Of a stretch of 64,000 bases of DNA, positions 21,351 through 32,414 are shown in pieces. Under the pieces are notes generated by a model that worked only from the letters and a program-made list of their open reading frames with translations, did no database searches and was not told where the DNA came from. The translations under genes and the position numbers were made by a program. The DNA is taken from NCBI GenBank assembly GCA_021778845.1, contig JAJYBU010000010.1, forward strand, positions 1 through 64,000. The letters run 5' to 3'. This stretch comes from Acidobacteriota bacterium. Its GTDB lineage: Bacteria; Acidobacteriota; Terriglobia; Terriglobales; Acidobacteriaceae. How positions within the stretch are numbered: the first letter of the stretch is position 1; every line of letters begins with the position of its first letter.

Positions 21351-22982
21351 ATGGCACAGGCTTCCGTTGCACCTGCGGGAAAAGCGCGGGACAAGGACTA
21401 CGATAGCGAGTTTCACTACGAGGCGTGGACGCCGCGGTTCAATCCGTGGATTATCGCGCTGACGGTGACGCTGGCGACGTTTATGGAGGCGCTGGATTCG
21501 AGCATTGCCAATGTGGCGCTGCCGCATATTGCGGGGACGCTGGGGGCGAGCTACGACGAGGCGACGTGGGTGCTGACGTCGTACCTGGTGTCGAATGCGA
21601 TTGTGCTGCCGATCAGCGGGTGGATTGCGAATCGTATCGGGCGCAAGACTTTTTATATGAGCTGCGTGGCGCTGTTTACGACGTGCTCCTTTCTGTGCGG
21701 GCTGGCGACGTCGCTGCCGATGCTGATTGTGTTTCGCGTGTTCCAGGGAGCGGCGGGCGGTGGGTTGCAGCCGAGCGAGCGGGCGATTCTTGCCGATACG
21801 TTTCCGCCGGAGAAGCGCAGTGTGGCGTTTTCGCTGTATGGAATGGCGGTGGTGGTGGCTCCGGCGATTGGGCCTACGGTGGGCGGCTGGATTACGGACA
21901 ACTACACGTGGCGATGGATCTTCTTTCTGAATATTCCGGTGGGTATTCTTTCGCTGGTGCTGACCAGCCGCATTGTGGAGGACCCGCCTTATCTGAAGAG
22001 GGTGCGAGCCAAGCTGGGCGGCATCGATGGTATTGGGCTTGGGTTGCTGGCACTGACGATTGGGGCGCTACAGATCCTGCTCGATAAGGGGCAGGAGGAT
22101 GACTGGTTCAGCTCGCGGTTCATCATTACGTGCGCGTGCGTGGTGGCGGCGGGACTGATTGCGTTCTTGTATCGCGAGTTGACGATTGAGCATCCGATTC
22201 TGGATTTGTCGCTGTACCGCAAGCGTAATTTTTTGATGTCGCAGATTGTGATGGTGATTATTGGAGCTGCACTGTATGCGACGACGGTGATGATTCCGCA
22301 GTTTCTGCAGGAGGTGATGGGCTATACGGCGACCGAGGCTGGGCTTGCGATGTCCGCCGGAGGCCTGGTGCTGCTGTGCCTGTTTCCGATTGCGGGGTAC
22401 ATCGGGCAGAAGGTTGATCCACGGTTGATGATTACGATTGGCTTTAGCCTGCTGACGCTTGGGATCTGGAGAATTGGCAGCTTGTACCTGGGCATTACGT
22501 TCTGGGATGCGGCGAGCTGGCGGGTGGTGATGGTGCTGGGGATGCCGTTCCTGTTTGTGCCGATCAGCCTGATGTCGTATGTGGGGGTGCCGCAGGAGAA
22601 GAATAATGAGGTCTCCGGAATGACGGCGTTGGCGCGCAATATTGGCGGGAGCCTGGGGATTTCGTTTATCACGACGATGCTGGTGCGACGGGCTCAGACG
22701 CACCAGCAGATGCTGGCGGCGCACTCTTACAACGGGTCGGCGACTTATGGCACGATGACGAACGGGATGGCGGGCGCTTTGAAGACGCAGGGCTATTCAT
22801 CGTTTGAAGCGCACACTCGGGCTGCGGCAAGAGTCTACGGCATGATGACGCAACAGGCGCGCGTGCTGGCGTACGTGGATACGGTGCACATCCTGGTGGT
22901 GATGGTGGCTTGCCTGATTCCGGTGGGGTACCTGATGAAGAAGCCGCGGTATCGCCCGAAGGAAGCGGTGGAGATTGATTGA
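21351..22982 (+). CDS. DHA2-family (EmrB/QacA-type) drug efflux MFS transporter
   Basis: 543 residues with about 14 membrane segments. The first helix pair carries the DHA2 signature LDSSIANVALPHIAGTLG, followed by WVLTSYLVSNAIVLPISGW, the loop motif GWIANRIGRKTFY and GAAGGGLQPSERA. The protein is expected in the inner membrane as a proton-coupled multidrug exporter, often with an EmrA-type adaptor, which is not present here. Start ATG 21351 has AGGAG five bases upstream. It stands alone on the plus strand between minus-strand genes. Confidence 0.9.
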   Translation: MAQASVAPAGKARDKDYDSEFHYEAWTPRFNPWIIALTVTLATFMEALDSSIANVALPHIAGTLGASYDEATWVLTSYLVSNAIVLPISGWIANRIGRKTFYMSCVALFTTCSFLCGLATSLPMLIVFRVFQGAAGGGLQPSERAILADTFPPEKRSVAFSLYGMAVVVAPAIGPTVGGWITDNYTWRWIFFLNIPVGILSLVLTSRIVEDPPYLKRVRAKLGGIDGIGLGLLALTIGALQILLDKGQEDDWFSSRFIITCACVVAAGLIAFLYRELTIEHPILDLSLYRKRNFLMSQIVMVIIGAALYATTVMIPQFLQEVMGYTATEAGLAMSAGGLVLLCLFPIAGYIGQKVDPRLMITIGFSLLTLGIWRIGSLYLGITFWDAASWRVVMVLGMPFLFVPISLMSYVGVPQEKNNEVSGMTALARNIGGSLGISFITTMLVRRAQTHQQMLAAHSYNGSATYGTMTNGMAGALKTQGYSSFEAHTRAAARVYGMMTQQARVLAYVDTVHILVVMVACLIPVGYLMKKPRYRPKEAVEID

Positions 22983-23028
22983 GGCGGTATGGGAAAGGCG
23001 CAGGATCTTGTTGGGAGCAGACAGTGTG

Positions 23029-23090
23029 GGTCTCTCCGCTTCGACAAACGATGGGGCCGTATGGCTTCGGCTGAGATGACAGTGCTTGCG
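23029..23090. repeat. REP-like element after the efflux gene
   Basis: GGTCTCTCCGCTTCGAC, a middle part with GGGGCCGTATGG, then GGCTGAGATGACAG. Same family as the two copies inside the treS gene; here in a convergent intergenic gap. Confidence 0.65.
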
Positions 23091-23135
23091 GTGCGACCAT
23101 CACCGTCTTCCAGGTGAAACGATCAGCGATCTTCT

Positions 23136-23969
23136 TCAGTCGACGGGGCCGGGAGGATGAGCGGGGGTGTGGCCCCAGTTGAAGTAGCGGCCGAGGATGC
23201 CTTTGACGATGAGGTGATCGGTGCCGCCGGTGACGTTGACGCCGAGGCCGAAGTTGATCTCCCACCTGGGACTGACGTTGAGGTCGGAGACGACGAAGAT
23301 CTGCTGTTGTTGATTGTGGATGGAGACGGGGTTGAAGATGGGGCCGATCTGGCCGTAGTACTCAATGCCGGCCTGAACTTTTTTAGTGAAGTCGTAGCCG
23401 ATTTTGAGGTTGGGGGAGAAGACGACGCCCTGGTTGACGTCGGGGCCATGCCAGGCGCGGTCGAGGACGGGGTTGAACGCGATGTAGTAGCGGCCGATTT
23501 GCTTGTCGATGATGGGACGAAGCTCCCAGGTCCAGGTATCGGGAGAGAAGCGGGCGCGCTGGTAGCCGAACTCGTTGGAGATGGAGACGCCGACGGGCCA
23601 GTGCCAGCTATCGGGGACGCGGACGCGGGGACGGATGTGGTCGCCGACCCACTGGTAGCCGGTCTCGGCGGAGTAGGTGGTGAAGATGTAGAAGCCAACC
23701 TCACTCCACTTGGTGACGCCTTCGGTGAGTTCGACGGTTTCACGGCCGGCGTGGTTGGTGGGGAAGGTGCCATCGATGGTGTAGAGCGAGCCGGGCAGAG
23801 GCTTGAAGCCGTCGATGGAGTAGTTAGAGTGAAGCTCGGTCATGAGAGTCCTGGGAGCGACGGTTTCGGAGCCGTAGACCTGGATCTCGTAGTTGTCCTG
23901 CGCGTGCAGGAGAGGGAGGGCCAAAAAAGAAAACGCAAGGGAGAGCAGCGGGAGGCGAGCGTTAACCAT
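23136..23969 (-). CDS. Exported beta-rich protein, probably outer membrane
   Basis: 277 residues. A signal peptide is clear (LLSLAFSFLALPLLHAQD, cleavage likely after HAQ). The mature part is rich in alternating aromatic/polar strands, such as YYIAFNPVLDRAW, KIGYDFTKKVQAGIEYYG and EINFGLGVNVTGG, as in small outer-membrane barrels of the MetA-pathway/transporter-like type. No catalytic motif was seen. Start ATG 23969. It follows the two methyltransferase genes on the same strand, about 90 bp from the nearer one. The function is unknown. Confidence 0.65.
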   Translation of the reverse strand: MVNARLPLLSLAFSFLALPLLHAQDNYEIQVYGSETVAPRTLMTELHSNYSIDGFKPLPGSLYTIDGTFPTNHAGRETVELTEGVTKWSEVGFYIFTTYSAETGYQWVGDHIRPRVRVPDSWHWPVGVSISNEFGYQRARFSPDTWTWELRPIIDKQIGRYYIAFNPVLDRAWHGPDVNQGVVFSPNLKIGYDFTKKVQAGIEYYGQIGPIFNPVSIHNQQQQIFVVSDLNVSPRWEINFGLGVNVTGGTDHLIVKGILGRYFNWGHTPAHPPGPVD

Positions 23970-24055
23970 GTGTTCTCGATTTTATTTGGGGCGAGCAAAC
24001 CCTGCATGAACGAATGGTTATTCGCGTTGATGCGGTGGATCATCGAGACGCAAAA

Positions 24056-24730
24056 CTAACGTGCGGGACGAGATCCGGCGAGGACGGCGAAGCGATTGTC
24101 CTTGAACCAGCAGTCGGCGTCGGAGAAGCCTGCTTCGCGCATCCAGTGGAGTTGGTCTTCGACGGAGGCGCAGTGGTCATCCTGCTGGCGGTAGAGAGAG
24201 TCGGCGATCTGGGCGGGTGTGGCCTGGGCTTCGCGCACCTGCTGGAGCCAGAGCTTCTGGTAGAAGTCGTCGAGTGCGGGTGTGGGGCCGGCGACCTGCT
24301 CGGCGTTGACGAAGACGCCGCCGGGCCGGAGCGCGGCGTAGATCTTTGCGAAGAGTGCTTTCTTGGCGGGGTGTTCGAGGTGATGAATGGAGAGCGCGGA
24401 GACGATGGCGTCGTAGTTGTCGTCGAATGGGGCAGAGGCGTAGTCGGCGACTTCGAAGGAGACGTTGGTGTCAGCGGCGAGACGGGTGCGGGCGCGCTCG
24501 AGCATGGGTGCGGAGACGTCGATGAGATGAATGTGCGCGTCGGGATACCAGGAGCGGACGAAGGCGGAGAGAAGACCGGTGCCGGCGCCGAGATCGAGAA
24601 CACGCAGGGCGCCACCGGGGATGAGGTCGGTGGTGCGGCGATAGAAAGCGTCGTAGCAGGGGATGAGACGAGCGCGCTCGGCGTCGTAGGTGGCGGCGGT
24701 GATGTCGAAGATGGTCTGGGTTGTGGACAT
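24056..24730 (-). CDS. Class I SAM-dependent methyltransferase (tandem paralogue A)
   Basis: 224 residues. SAM-binding motif I is LRVLDLGAGTGLLSAF, with acidic residue after strand 2 (IHLIDVSAPML) and motif LSIHHLEHPAKKALF near the active site. The late region NAEQVAGPTPALDDFYQ is shared almost word for word with the neighbouring gene, so the two arose by tandem duplication. Start ATG 24730 behind GGGGGAACC. The substrate is unknown; the fold suggests a small molecule. Confidence 0.85.
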   Translation of the reverse strand: MSTTQTIFDITAATYDAERARLIPCYDAFYRRTTDLIPGGALRVLDLGAGTGLLSAFVRSWYPDAHIHLIDVSAPMLERARTRLAADTNVSFEVADYASAPFDDNYDAIVSALSIHHLEHPAKKALFAKIYAALRPGGVFVNAEQVAGPTPALDDFYQKLWLQQVREAQATPAQIADSLYRQQDDHCASVEDQLHWMREAGFSDADCWFKDNRFAVLAGSRPAR

Positions 24731-24792
24731 GATGGTTCCCCCGGTATCAGGATACAGCGTGGGGAGATGCGAAGCGGGTGGGGAAGCCTACT

Positions 24793-25470
24793 CTAGGGCC
24801 GGGTTCCTGCGAAGACGGCGAAACTGTTGGATTTGTACCAGCAATCGACGTCCGCAAATCCGGTGGTGCGCAGCCAGGCAAGTTGCTGATCGAGGGGTGT
24901 GCGGCGGTCTTCGAGTTGACGATAGAGGGAGTCGGCGATTTGTTGTTCGCTTGCACCGAGAGCGCGGACGCCTTCGATCCAGCGTTGCTGGTAGAGGGCT
25001 TCGAGCGCAGGCGTGGGGCCGGCGACCTGATCGGCGTTGAGGAAGACGCCGCCGGGTTGGAGCGCGTCAAAGATAAGCGGAAAGAGGGCGCGCTTGCGCT
25101 CGTCTTCGAGATGATGGATGGACAGAGAGGAGACGACGGCGTTGCAGGCGGGGAGAGGTCCTACGGTGTAGTCGGCGAGGGTATAGGTGATGTGCGGGTC
25201 GTTGGCGAGGCGGTGACGCGCGAGGTCGAGCATGGGCTGGGAGAAGTCGATGAGGTGAAGGTGCGCTGCGGGAAAGGCGGCGCGAAGCATTGCGGAGAAG
25301 AGACCGGAGCCGGCGCCGAGTTCGACGATGGTCGCGACGTCAAAGGGAATCTGCGCGAGTGCCGCGGCGTAGAAGGCTTCGTGCCCGGGGAGGAGCAGCA
25401 TGCGGTCGCGGTCGTAGGCTGCGGCGGTGGCGTCGAATACGGCGCGGGTGTTGTTGGTGCTTGTGCTCAT
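24793..25470 (-). CDS. Class I SAM-dependent methyltransferase (tandem paralogue B)
   Basis: 225 residues, with motif I IVELGAGSGLFSAML, LHLIDFSQPMLDLAR and LSIHHLEDERKRALF. NADQVAGPTPALEALYQ and the DCWYKSNSFAVFAG tail mirror the downstream copy (DCWFKDNRFAVLAG). Start chosen at ATG 25470, where the homology to paralogue A begins (MSTS versus MSTT); the frame remains open upstream to 25557 without homology. It lies 62 bp upstream of paralogue A and about 100 bp downstream of the AAA ATPase gene. Confidence 0.85.
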   Translation of the reverse strand: MSTSTNNTRAVFDATAAAYDRDRMLLLPGHEAFYAAALAQIPFDVATIVELGAGSGLFSAMLRAAFPAAHLHLIDFSQPMLDLARHRLANDPHITYTLADYTVGPLPACNAVVSSLSIHHLEDERKRALFPLIFDALQPGGVFLNADQVAGPTPALEALYQQRWIEGVRALGASEQQIADSLYRQLEDRRTPLDQQLAWLRTTGFADVDCWYKSNSFAVFAGTRP

Positions 25471-25572
25471 GAAGAGAGCATAAGGGATAGAAATAGAGTT
25501 CCTCTGTGGAATAAGAAGAACTAATGCGGCAATGAATGCGGAGAAGGCATGCTGCAATGATTTTGGGGCGGG

Positions 25573-27150
<1,578 letters not shown>

Positions 27151-27304
27151 CGTTTAAGTATAGATGTTTCGCGGGGGTGAGGGGATTCGGGGCCGTGGCG
27201 GGAAGGAATTTGAAGGATCGGATTTACAGTGCGCTCGAAGATGGCGTCTAAGGAAAAGGTGAGTTGAGATAGACGAGAAGTGCTTGAGGGAGGGTTTGCC
27301 TGTG

Positions 27305-28420
27305 ATGGCGATGTATCAGCACCACCGTTGGTTTTTTGTGATTTTTCTGTTTTGCGGAGCGTTGGTGCTGGCTAACGTGCTGCACTTCGTGCTCTTTCGT
27401 GTGCTGAAGCGGAATGCGGTGGGGGGGACGAGGGCGGGATGGGGACTGCAACAACACCTGGGACGTCCGGCGCGCCTTATCTTCCTGCTGACGTGCGTGA
27501 TGCTGGTGCTGCCGCTGGCGCCGGGGCTGCCGCCAGACGTAGAGCACGAGACGCAGCACGTACTGATGATGATTGTGGTGGCTGCGCTGGGATGGTTCTC
27601 TGTGGGCTGCGTGTATGTTGCGCAGGATATCCTGCTGAGTAAATACGACTTGAAGGCAGCGGACAACAGGAATGCACGGCGCGTGCATACGCAGTTCCAG
27701 GTCTTTCGGCGAATTGCTGTTGCGTTTGTCGTGGTGTTGACGGCGGGCGCGCTGCTGTGGACGTTCAATGACCCGAAGATATGGCACTACGGGAGCGGCC
27801 TGCTGGCGTCGGCGGGGATTGCGTCGTTGATTCTGGCCTCGGCGGCGAAGTCGACGGCGTCGAATTTTCTGGCGGGGTTGCAGATTGCGCTGACTGAACC
27901 GATACGGATTGATGATGTGGTGGTGGTGCAGGGGGAGTGGGGACGGATTGAGGAGATTACGTCGGCGTATGTGGTGATAAAGATATGGGACCTGCGACGG
28001 CTCATTGTGCCGCTGAGCTGGTTCATTGAAAATGCGTTTGCGAACTGGACGCGAGAGAGTGCGAATATTCTGACGTACTCGTATCTGTATTTGGACTATG
28101 GGGTGCCGGTGAAGGAGTTGAGGACGCAGTTGGAGGCGGTGGTGAAGGCTTCGGGGATGTGGGATGGCGTGGCGCTGGGGTGCCAGGTGACGAACCTGAC
28201 GGCGCAGGCCATGGAGGTGCGGTGTTTGATGAGCGCGAAAGATTCGGGGACGGCGTTTAATCTGCAGTGCCTGGTGCGGGAGGAGATGATGGATTGGGTG
28301 AAGGAGAAGTATCCAGAGGCGTTTCCGAATATGAGGTATCGGGCGGTGGGGGAGAAGCCGCTGGAAGCTGTTCCGATGAAGTTGGAGGGTGCGGTTCCGC
28401 ACGTTGCAGCTACTCGCTGA
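27305..28420 (+). CDS. MscS-family mechanosensitive channel
   Basis: 371 residues. Four or so membrane helices fill the first 170 residues, the last being GSGLLASAGIASLILASAAKSTASNFLAG, the pore-lining TM3-like helix (written here for its Gly/Ala packing), then the MscS beta domain with EPIRIDDVVVVQGEWG and VPLSWFIENAFANW. Start chosen at ATG 27305 (GTG 27302 also possible) behind GGAGGG; a TTG at 27284 lacks a site. It releases solutes on hypo-osmotic shock. Convergent with rho, separated by a shared terminator. Confidence 0.88.
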   Translation: MAMYQHHRWFFVIFLFCGALVLANVLHFVLFRVLKRNAVGGTRAGWGLQQHLGRPARLIFLLTCVMLVLPLAPGLPPDVEHETQHVLMMIVVAALGWFSVGCVYVAQDILLSKYDLKAADNRNARRVHTQFQVFRRIAVAFVVVLTAGALLWTFNDPKIWHYGSGLLASAGIASLILASAAKSTASNFLAGLQIALTEPIRIDDVVVVQGEWGRIEEITSAYVVIKIWDLRRLIVPLSWFIENAFANWTRESANILTYSYLYLDYGVPVKELRTQLEAVVKASGMWDGVALGCQVTNLTAQAMEVRCLMSAKDSGTAFNLQCLVREEMMDWVKEKYPEAFPNMRYRAVGEKPLEAVPMKLEGAVPHVAATR

Positions 28421-28441
28421 CGGCATGTGGCGGACAAAGCG

Positions 28442-28468
28442 AAGGGCGCGGCTGGTGGCCGCGCCCTT
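28442..28468. terminator. Stem-loop terminator between mscS and rho
   Basis: Perfect 11-bp stem AAGGGCGCGGC / GCCGCGCCCTT with a TGGTG loop. It lies just past the mscS stop and before the rho stop on the opposite strand, so it can serve both. The T-run after it is weak on plus. Confidence 0.7.
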
Positions 28469-28495
28469 GTTGCTGCATTTTCCACCCTGAGGAAA

Positions 28496-29746
<1,251 letters not shown>

Positions 29747-29949
29747 GAGTACCTGGGTAGTTTCCATAGATTTTTGCGGGATGGGATGTTGCGAGGGGGG
29801 TGGTGCGGAATCACGCTGAAACGGGGGGAGTTCCGAAAGCGGAGTTGCAGGAAAGATCGAGCGGAGGGATCTACAGAAATGGGAGTGATGAAGCGTGTTG
29901 CAGAATGAGATGCTTGATTTTGATAAAGGGTAGCAGAACAGGGTGAGGA

Positions 29950-29981
29950 AAAGTAGTGTCGCGCGGCCGGAACCGCGCGAC
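29950..29981 (-). terminator. Terminator of rpoZ
   Basis: Read on minus, the 9-bp stem GTCGCGCGG / CCGCGCGAC with loop TTCCGG is followed by ACTACTTTT. It begins 9 bp after the rpoZ stop. Confidence 0.75.
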
Positions 29982-29989
29982 AAAGGATT

Positions 29990-30211
29990 TTAGGCTGCGC
30001 GACGCTCGGTGGGGGAAACACCTTCGAGGCCGGCTTCAGCGGAGAGATCCATGGGAATGGTGTCCTTGAAGCGGTCGAGGACCTCATTGGTGGTGTCCTG
30101 CAGGCGGGTGTTCGGCTTGTGGAGCTTGCGGGTGGCCTTGGAGGCAAGTTGACAGAGCTTGTAGCGGTTATTCACGTGCGTAAGAGCACCAAAGATAAGA
30201 TCTGAGCGCAT
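29990..30211 (-). CDS. rpoZ: RNA polymerase omega subunit
   Basis: 73 residues. MRSDLIFGALTHVNNRYKLC begins the omega fold and the ASKATRKLH region contains the usual basic helix. Omega assists assembly of the RNA polymerase beta-prime subunit. Start ATG 30211 is preceded by AGGAG with 8-nt spacing; the frame is open further upstream but without homology. It is followed by a strong terminator, and a 6S-like RNA gene lies 180 bp upstream on the same strand. Confidence 0.9.
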   Translation of the reverse strand: MRSDLIFGALTHVNNRYKLCQLASKATRKLHKPNTRLQDTTNEVLDRFKDTIPMDLSAEAGLEGVSPTERRAA

Positions 30212-30393
30212 GGAAGATTCTCCTGGGATGCCGAGGCTCCGGGCGTCATCGGTGTAACGCCTATGAGTCGGATGCTTCGTGGCTTGCTGTGGCTTGGAGG
30301 TGATAACAAGCCGGTTACTGGTTAGACGCATTCGCGGCAGCGAAGATGCGTCGGGAAATGTCTTGCAGGGGACAACCTGCCATAAGTTGCAGC

Positions 30394-30583
30394 CAGGTTA
30401 GGGCTTGGGCTGCCATCGCGCAAACGACTCCCAACCTTTTGAGGAGGGAAAACCCTCAAAGTGGCGGAGGGAACGACATTTGGGAGGAATGTCCGGATCG
30501 ACGCCGGCTGAACCGGTGATCATCGAGGCCGGAAGGAACGTTCGGGGTCTCGATGGGAACAGCTTGGGCCCTAAATACCTGCT
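30394..30583 (-). ncRNA. 6S-like RNA candidate upstream of rpoZ
   Basis: Between comM-like and rpoZ genes, about 188 nt on minus fold into a long rod. The ends pair as CAGGT..TAGGGC (30581 on) with GCCCTAACCTG (to 30394), then GCTG..CCATCG with CGATGGCAGC. The apical part forms stems GACATT/AATGTC and a CCGGTTCAGCCGG hairpin. A sigma70-type promoter ends about 7 nt before the 5' end. Size, closed rod shape and strong promoter fit 6S RNA, which binds RNA polymerase, but I do not recognise a family consensus, so another structured RNA is possible. Confidence 0.5.
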
Positions 30584-30589
30584 TCTTGA

Positions 30590-30618
30590 ACCATACCGTG
30601 TGCAGAGGCGCTGGTCAA
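30590..30618 (-). promoter_or_regulatory. Sigma70-type promoter of the 6S-like RNA
   Basis: On minus: TTGACC (30618-30613), 17-bp spacer, TATGGT (30595-30590). Start predicted near 30583, matching the paired 5' end of the RNA. Confidence 0.6.
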
Positions 30619-30695
30619 TCCTTTTTTTGGGACACGGCGGAAGGTGAATACTGAAAATGGGATATTGAGTTGGGGCGGTGGAGTCGGGGGTGGGC

Positions 30696-32288
30696 TCAGG
30701 ACCAATAGCTGCGGTCGAGGGTGCGGTATTGGATGGCCTCTGCGATGTGGGGAACGGTGATGGAGGGTGCGGCTTCGAGGTCGGCGATGGTGCGGGCGAC
30801 CTTGAGGATGCGGTCGTGGGCGCGGGCGCTGAGACCCTGCTGCAGCATGGCGCGCTCGAGCAGACGCTCGGCGTCGGAGGAGAGCTCACAGAAGGTGCGG
30901 ATCTGCTGGGTGGACATTTGAGCGTTGGCAAAGATGGCGCGGCTGGCGGCGCGGGAGGAGCCCTTGGTACGGACGGGGGTTTCGAGGAAGCGGGCGTGCT
31001 GGATCTCGCGGGCGGCGAGGACGCGGGCGCGGATTTCGGCGGAGCCCTCGGCGGCGGCGTTGCTGCGGAGCTCTTTGTACTGGACGGCGGGGACTTCGAT
31101 GTGGATGTCGATGCGGTCGAGGAGCGGGCCACTGACTTTGCTGACGTAGCGCTGGATCATGGGCGGTGTGCACATGCACTCGCGGGACTTGTCGTTGAAG
31201 TAGCCGCAGGGGCAGGGATTCATGGCGGCGGCGAGCATGAAGCGGGCGGGAAAGCTGAGGGACATGGCAGCGCGAGAGATGGTGACGGTGCCGTCTTCGA
31301 GGGGCTGGCGGAGGACTTCGAGGACGTTGCGAGGGAACTCGGGGAGTTCGTCGAGGAAGAGAAGGCCGTTGTGGGCGAGAGAGACTTCGCCGGGACGGGG
31401 AATCATGCCGCCACCGATGAGGCCGGCGTCGGAGACGGTGTGGTGGGGGGAGCGGAAGGGACGGTGAGTGACGAGACCTTCGTCGCGGTTGAGGATGCCG
31501 GCGACGGAGTGGATCTTGGTAGTCTCGAGGGCCTCTTCAAATCGCAGAGCCGTGAGGATTGAGGGGAGGCGCTTGGCGAGCATGGTCTTGCCGGAGCCGG
31601 GCGGGCCGATCATGAGAATGTTGTGGCCACCGGCGGCGGCGACTTCGAGAGCTCGTTTGGCTACTTGCTGGCCGCGGACGTCGCGGAAGTCGGCTTGATA
31701 TTCGATGGCCTCGTTGAGCAGGGTGGTGCTGTCGACGACGAGAGGCTGGGCGAAGATGGAGCCGTTGGCGGCGGAGTTGAGGAGTTCGCGGACTTCGAGA
31801 AGTGAGGTGACCGGATAGACGTTGACGCCGGAGACGACGGCGGCCTCGCGGGCGTTGGCGGCGGGGATGAGGAGATTTTTGATGCCAGCGGTGCGGGCGG
31901 CGATGGCGATGGGCAACATGCCCTGGACGGCACGGAGGGAGCCGTCGAGGCCGAGCTCGCCGACGAGAACGAAGTCGGAGATGTCTTTGATGGAGAGCGC
32001 GCCATAGGCTCCGAGGATTCCGATGGCGATGGGGAGATCGAAGCCGGAGCCCTCTTTTTTGAGGTCGGCGGGGGCGAGGTTGATGGTGATGCGGGTGGGA
32101 GGGAGATCGAAGCCGGAGTTCTTGATGGCGGAGCGGACGCGGTCGCGTGATTCGCGGACTGCCGCGTCGGGGAGGCCGACCGTGGCGAAGGTCTCTTCCT
32201 GGGTTTTGATGCCGGAGAAGTCGACCTCTACGTCGATGATGTGAGCGTCGATGCCGTAGACGGCCGCACTGCGAGCTTTGAAGAGCAT
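30696..32288 (-). CDS. YifB/ComM-family Mg-chelatase-like AAA+ ATPase
   Basis: 530 residues. An N-terminal Lon-protease-like fold ([37 protein letters not shown]) precedes the AAA+ domain with Walker [28 protein letters not shown] as Walker B and NPCPCGYF, then the C-terminal Mg_chelatase_C helices. ComM in some bacteria is a helicase for branch migration in natural transformation. Start chosen at ATG 32288, giving [14 protein letters not shown], the usual family start. No competence genes other than cinA lie in the window. Confidence 0.93.
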   Translation of the reverse strand: MLFKARSAAVYGIDAHIIDVEVDFSGIKTQEETFATVGLPDAAVRESRDRVRSAIKNSGFDLPPTRITINLAPADLKKEGSGFDLPIAIGILGAYGALSIKDISDFVLVGELGLDGSLRAVQGMLPIAIAARTAGIKNLLIPAANAREAAVVSGVNVYPVTSLLEVRELLNSAANGSIFAQPLVVDSTTLLNEAIEYQADFRDVRGQQVAKRALEVAAAGGHNILMIGPPGSGKTMLAKRLPSILTALRFEEALETTKIHSVAGILNRDEGLVTHRPFRSPHHTVSDAGLIGGGMIPRPGEVSLAHNGLLFLDELPEFPRNVLEVLRQPLEDGTVTISRAAMSLSFPARFMLAAAMNPCPCGYFNDKSRECMCTPPMIQRYVSKVSGPLLDRIDIHIEVPAVQYKELRSNAAAEGSAEIRARVLAAREIQHARFLETPVRTKGSSRAASRAIFANAQMSTQQIRTFCELSSDAERLLERAMLQQGLSARAHDRILKVARTIADLEAAPSITVPHIAEAIQYRTLDRSYWS

Positions 32289-32414
32289 GCCTGGTAAGTC
32301 CTTGAGGCCGTAATGGGCCAAGTGTAGCACTCAGGCAGGAGGTTCGTATGTGCTGCGGATGCTCTCGATGGGAGCGGACGTCTACAATCGTTGGGACATG
32401 AGGCTAGTGAGGCG

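Noticed and set aside
30398-31132. Minus-strand frame crossing the 6S-like region
   Set aside because: Overlaps the comM-like gene in another frame and a structured RNA; low-complexity Ser/Pro content.
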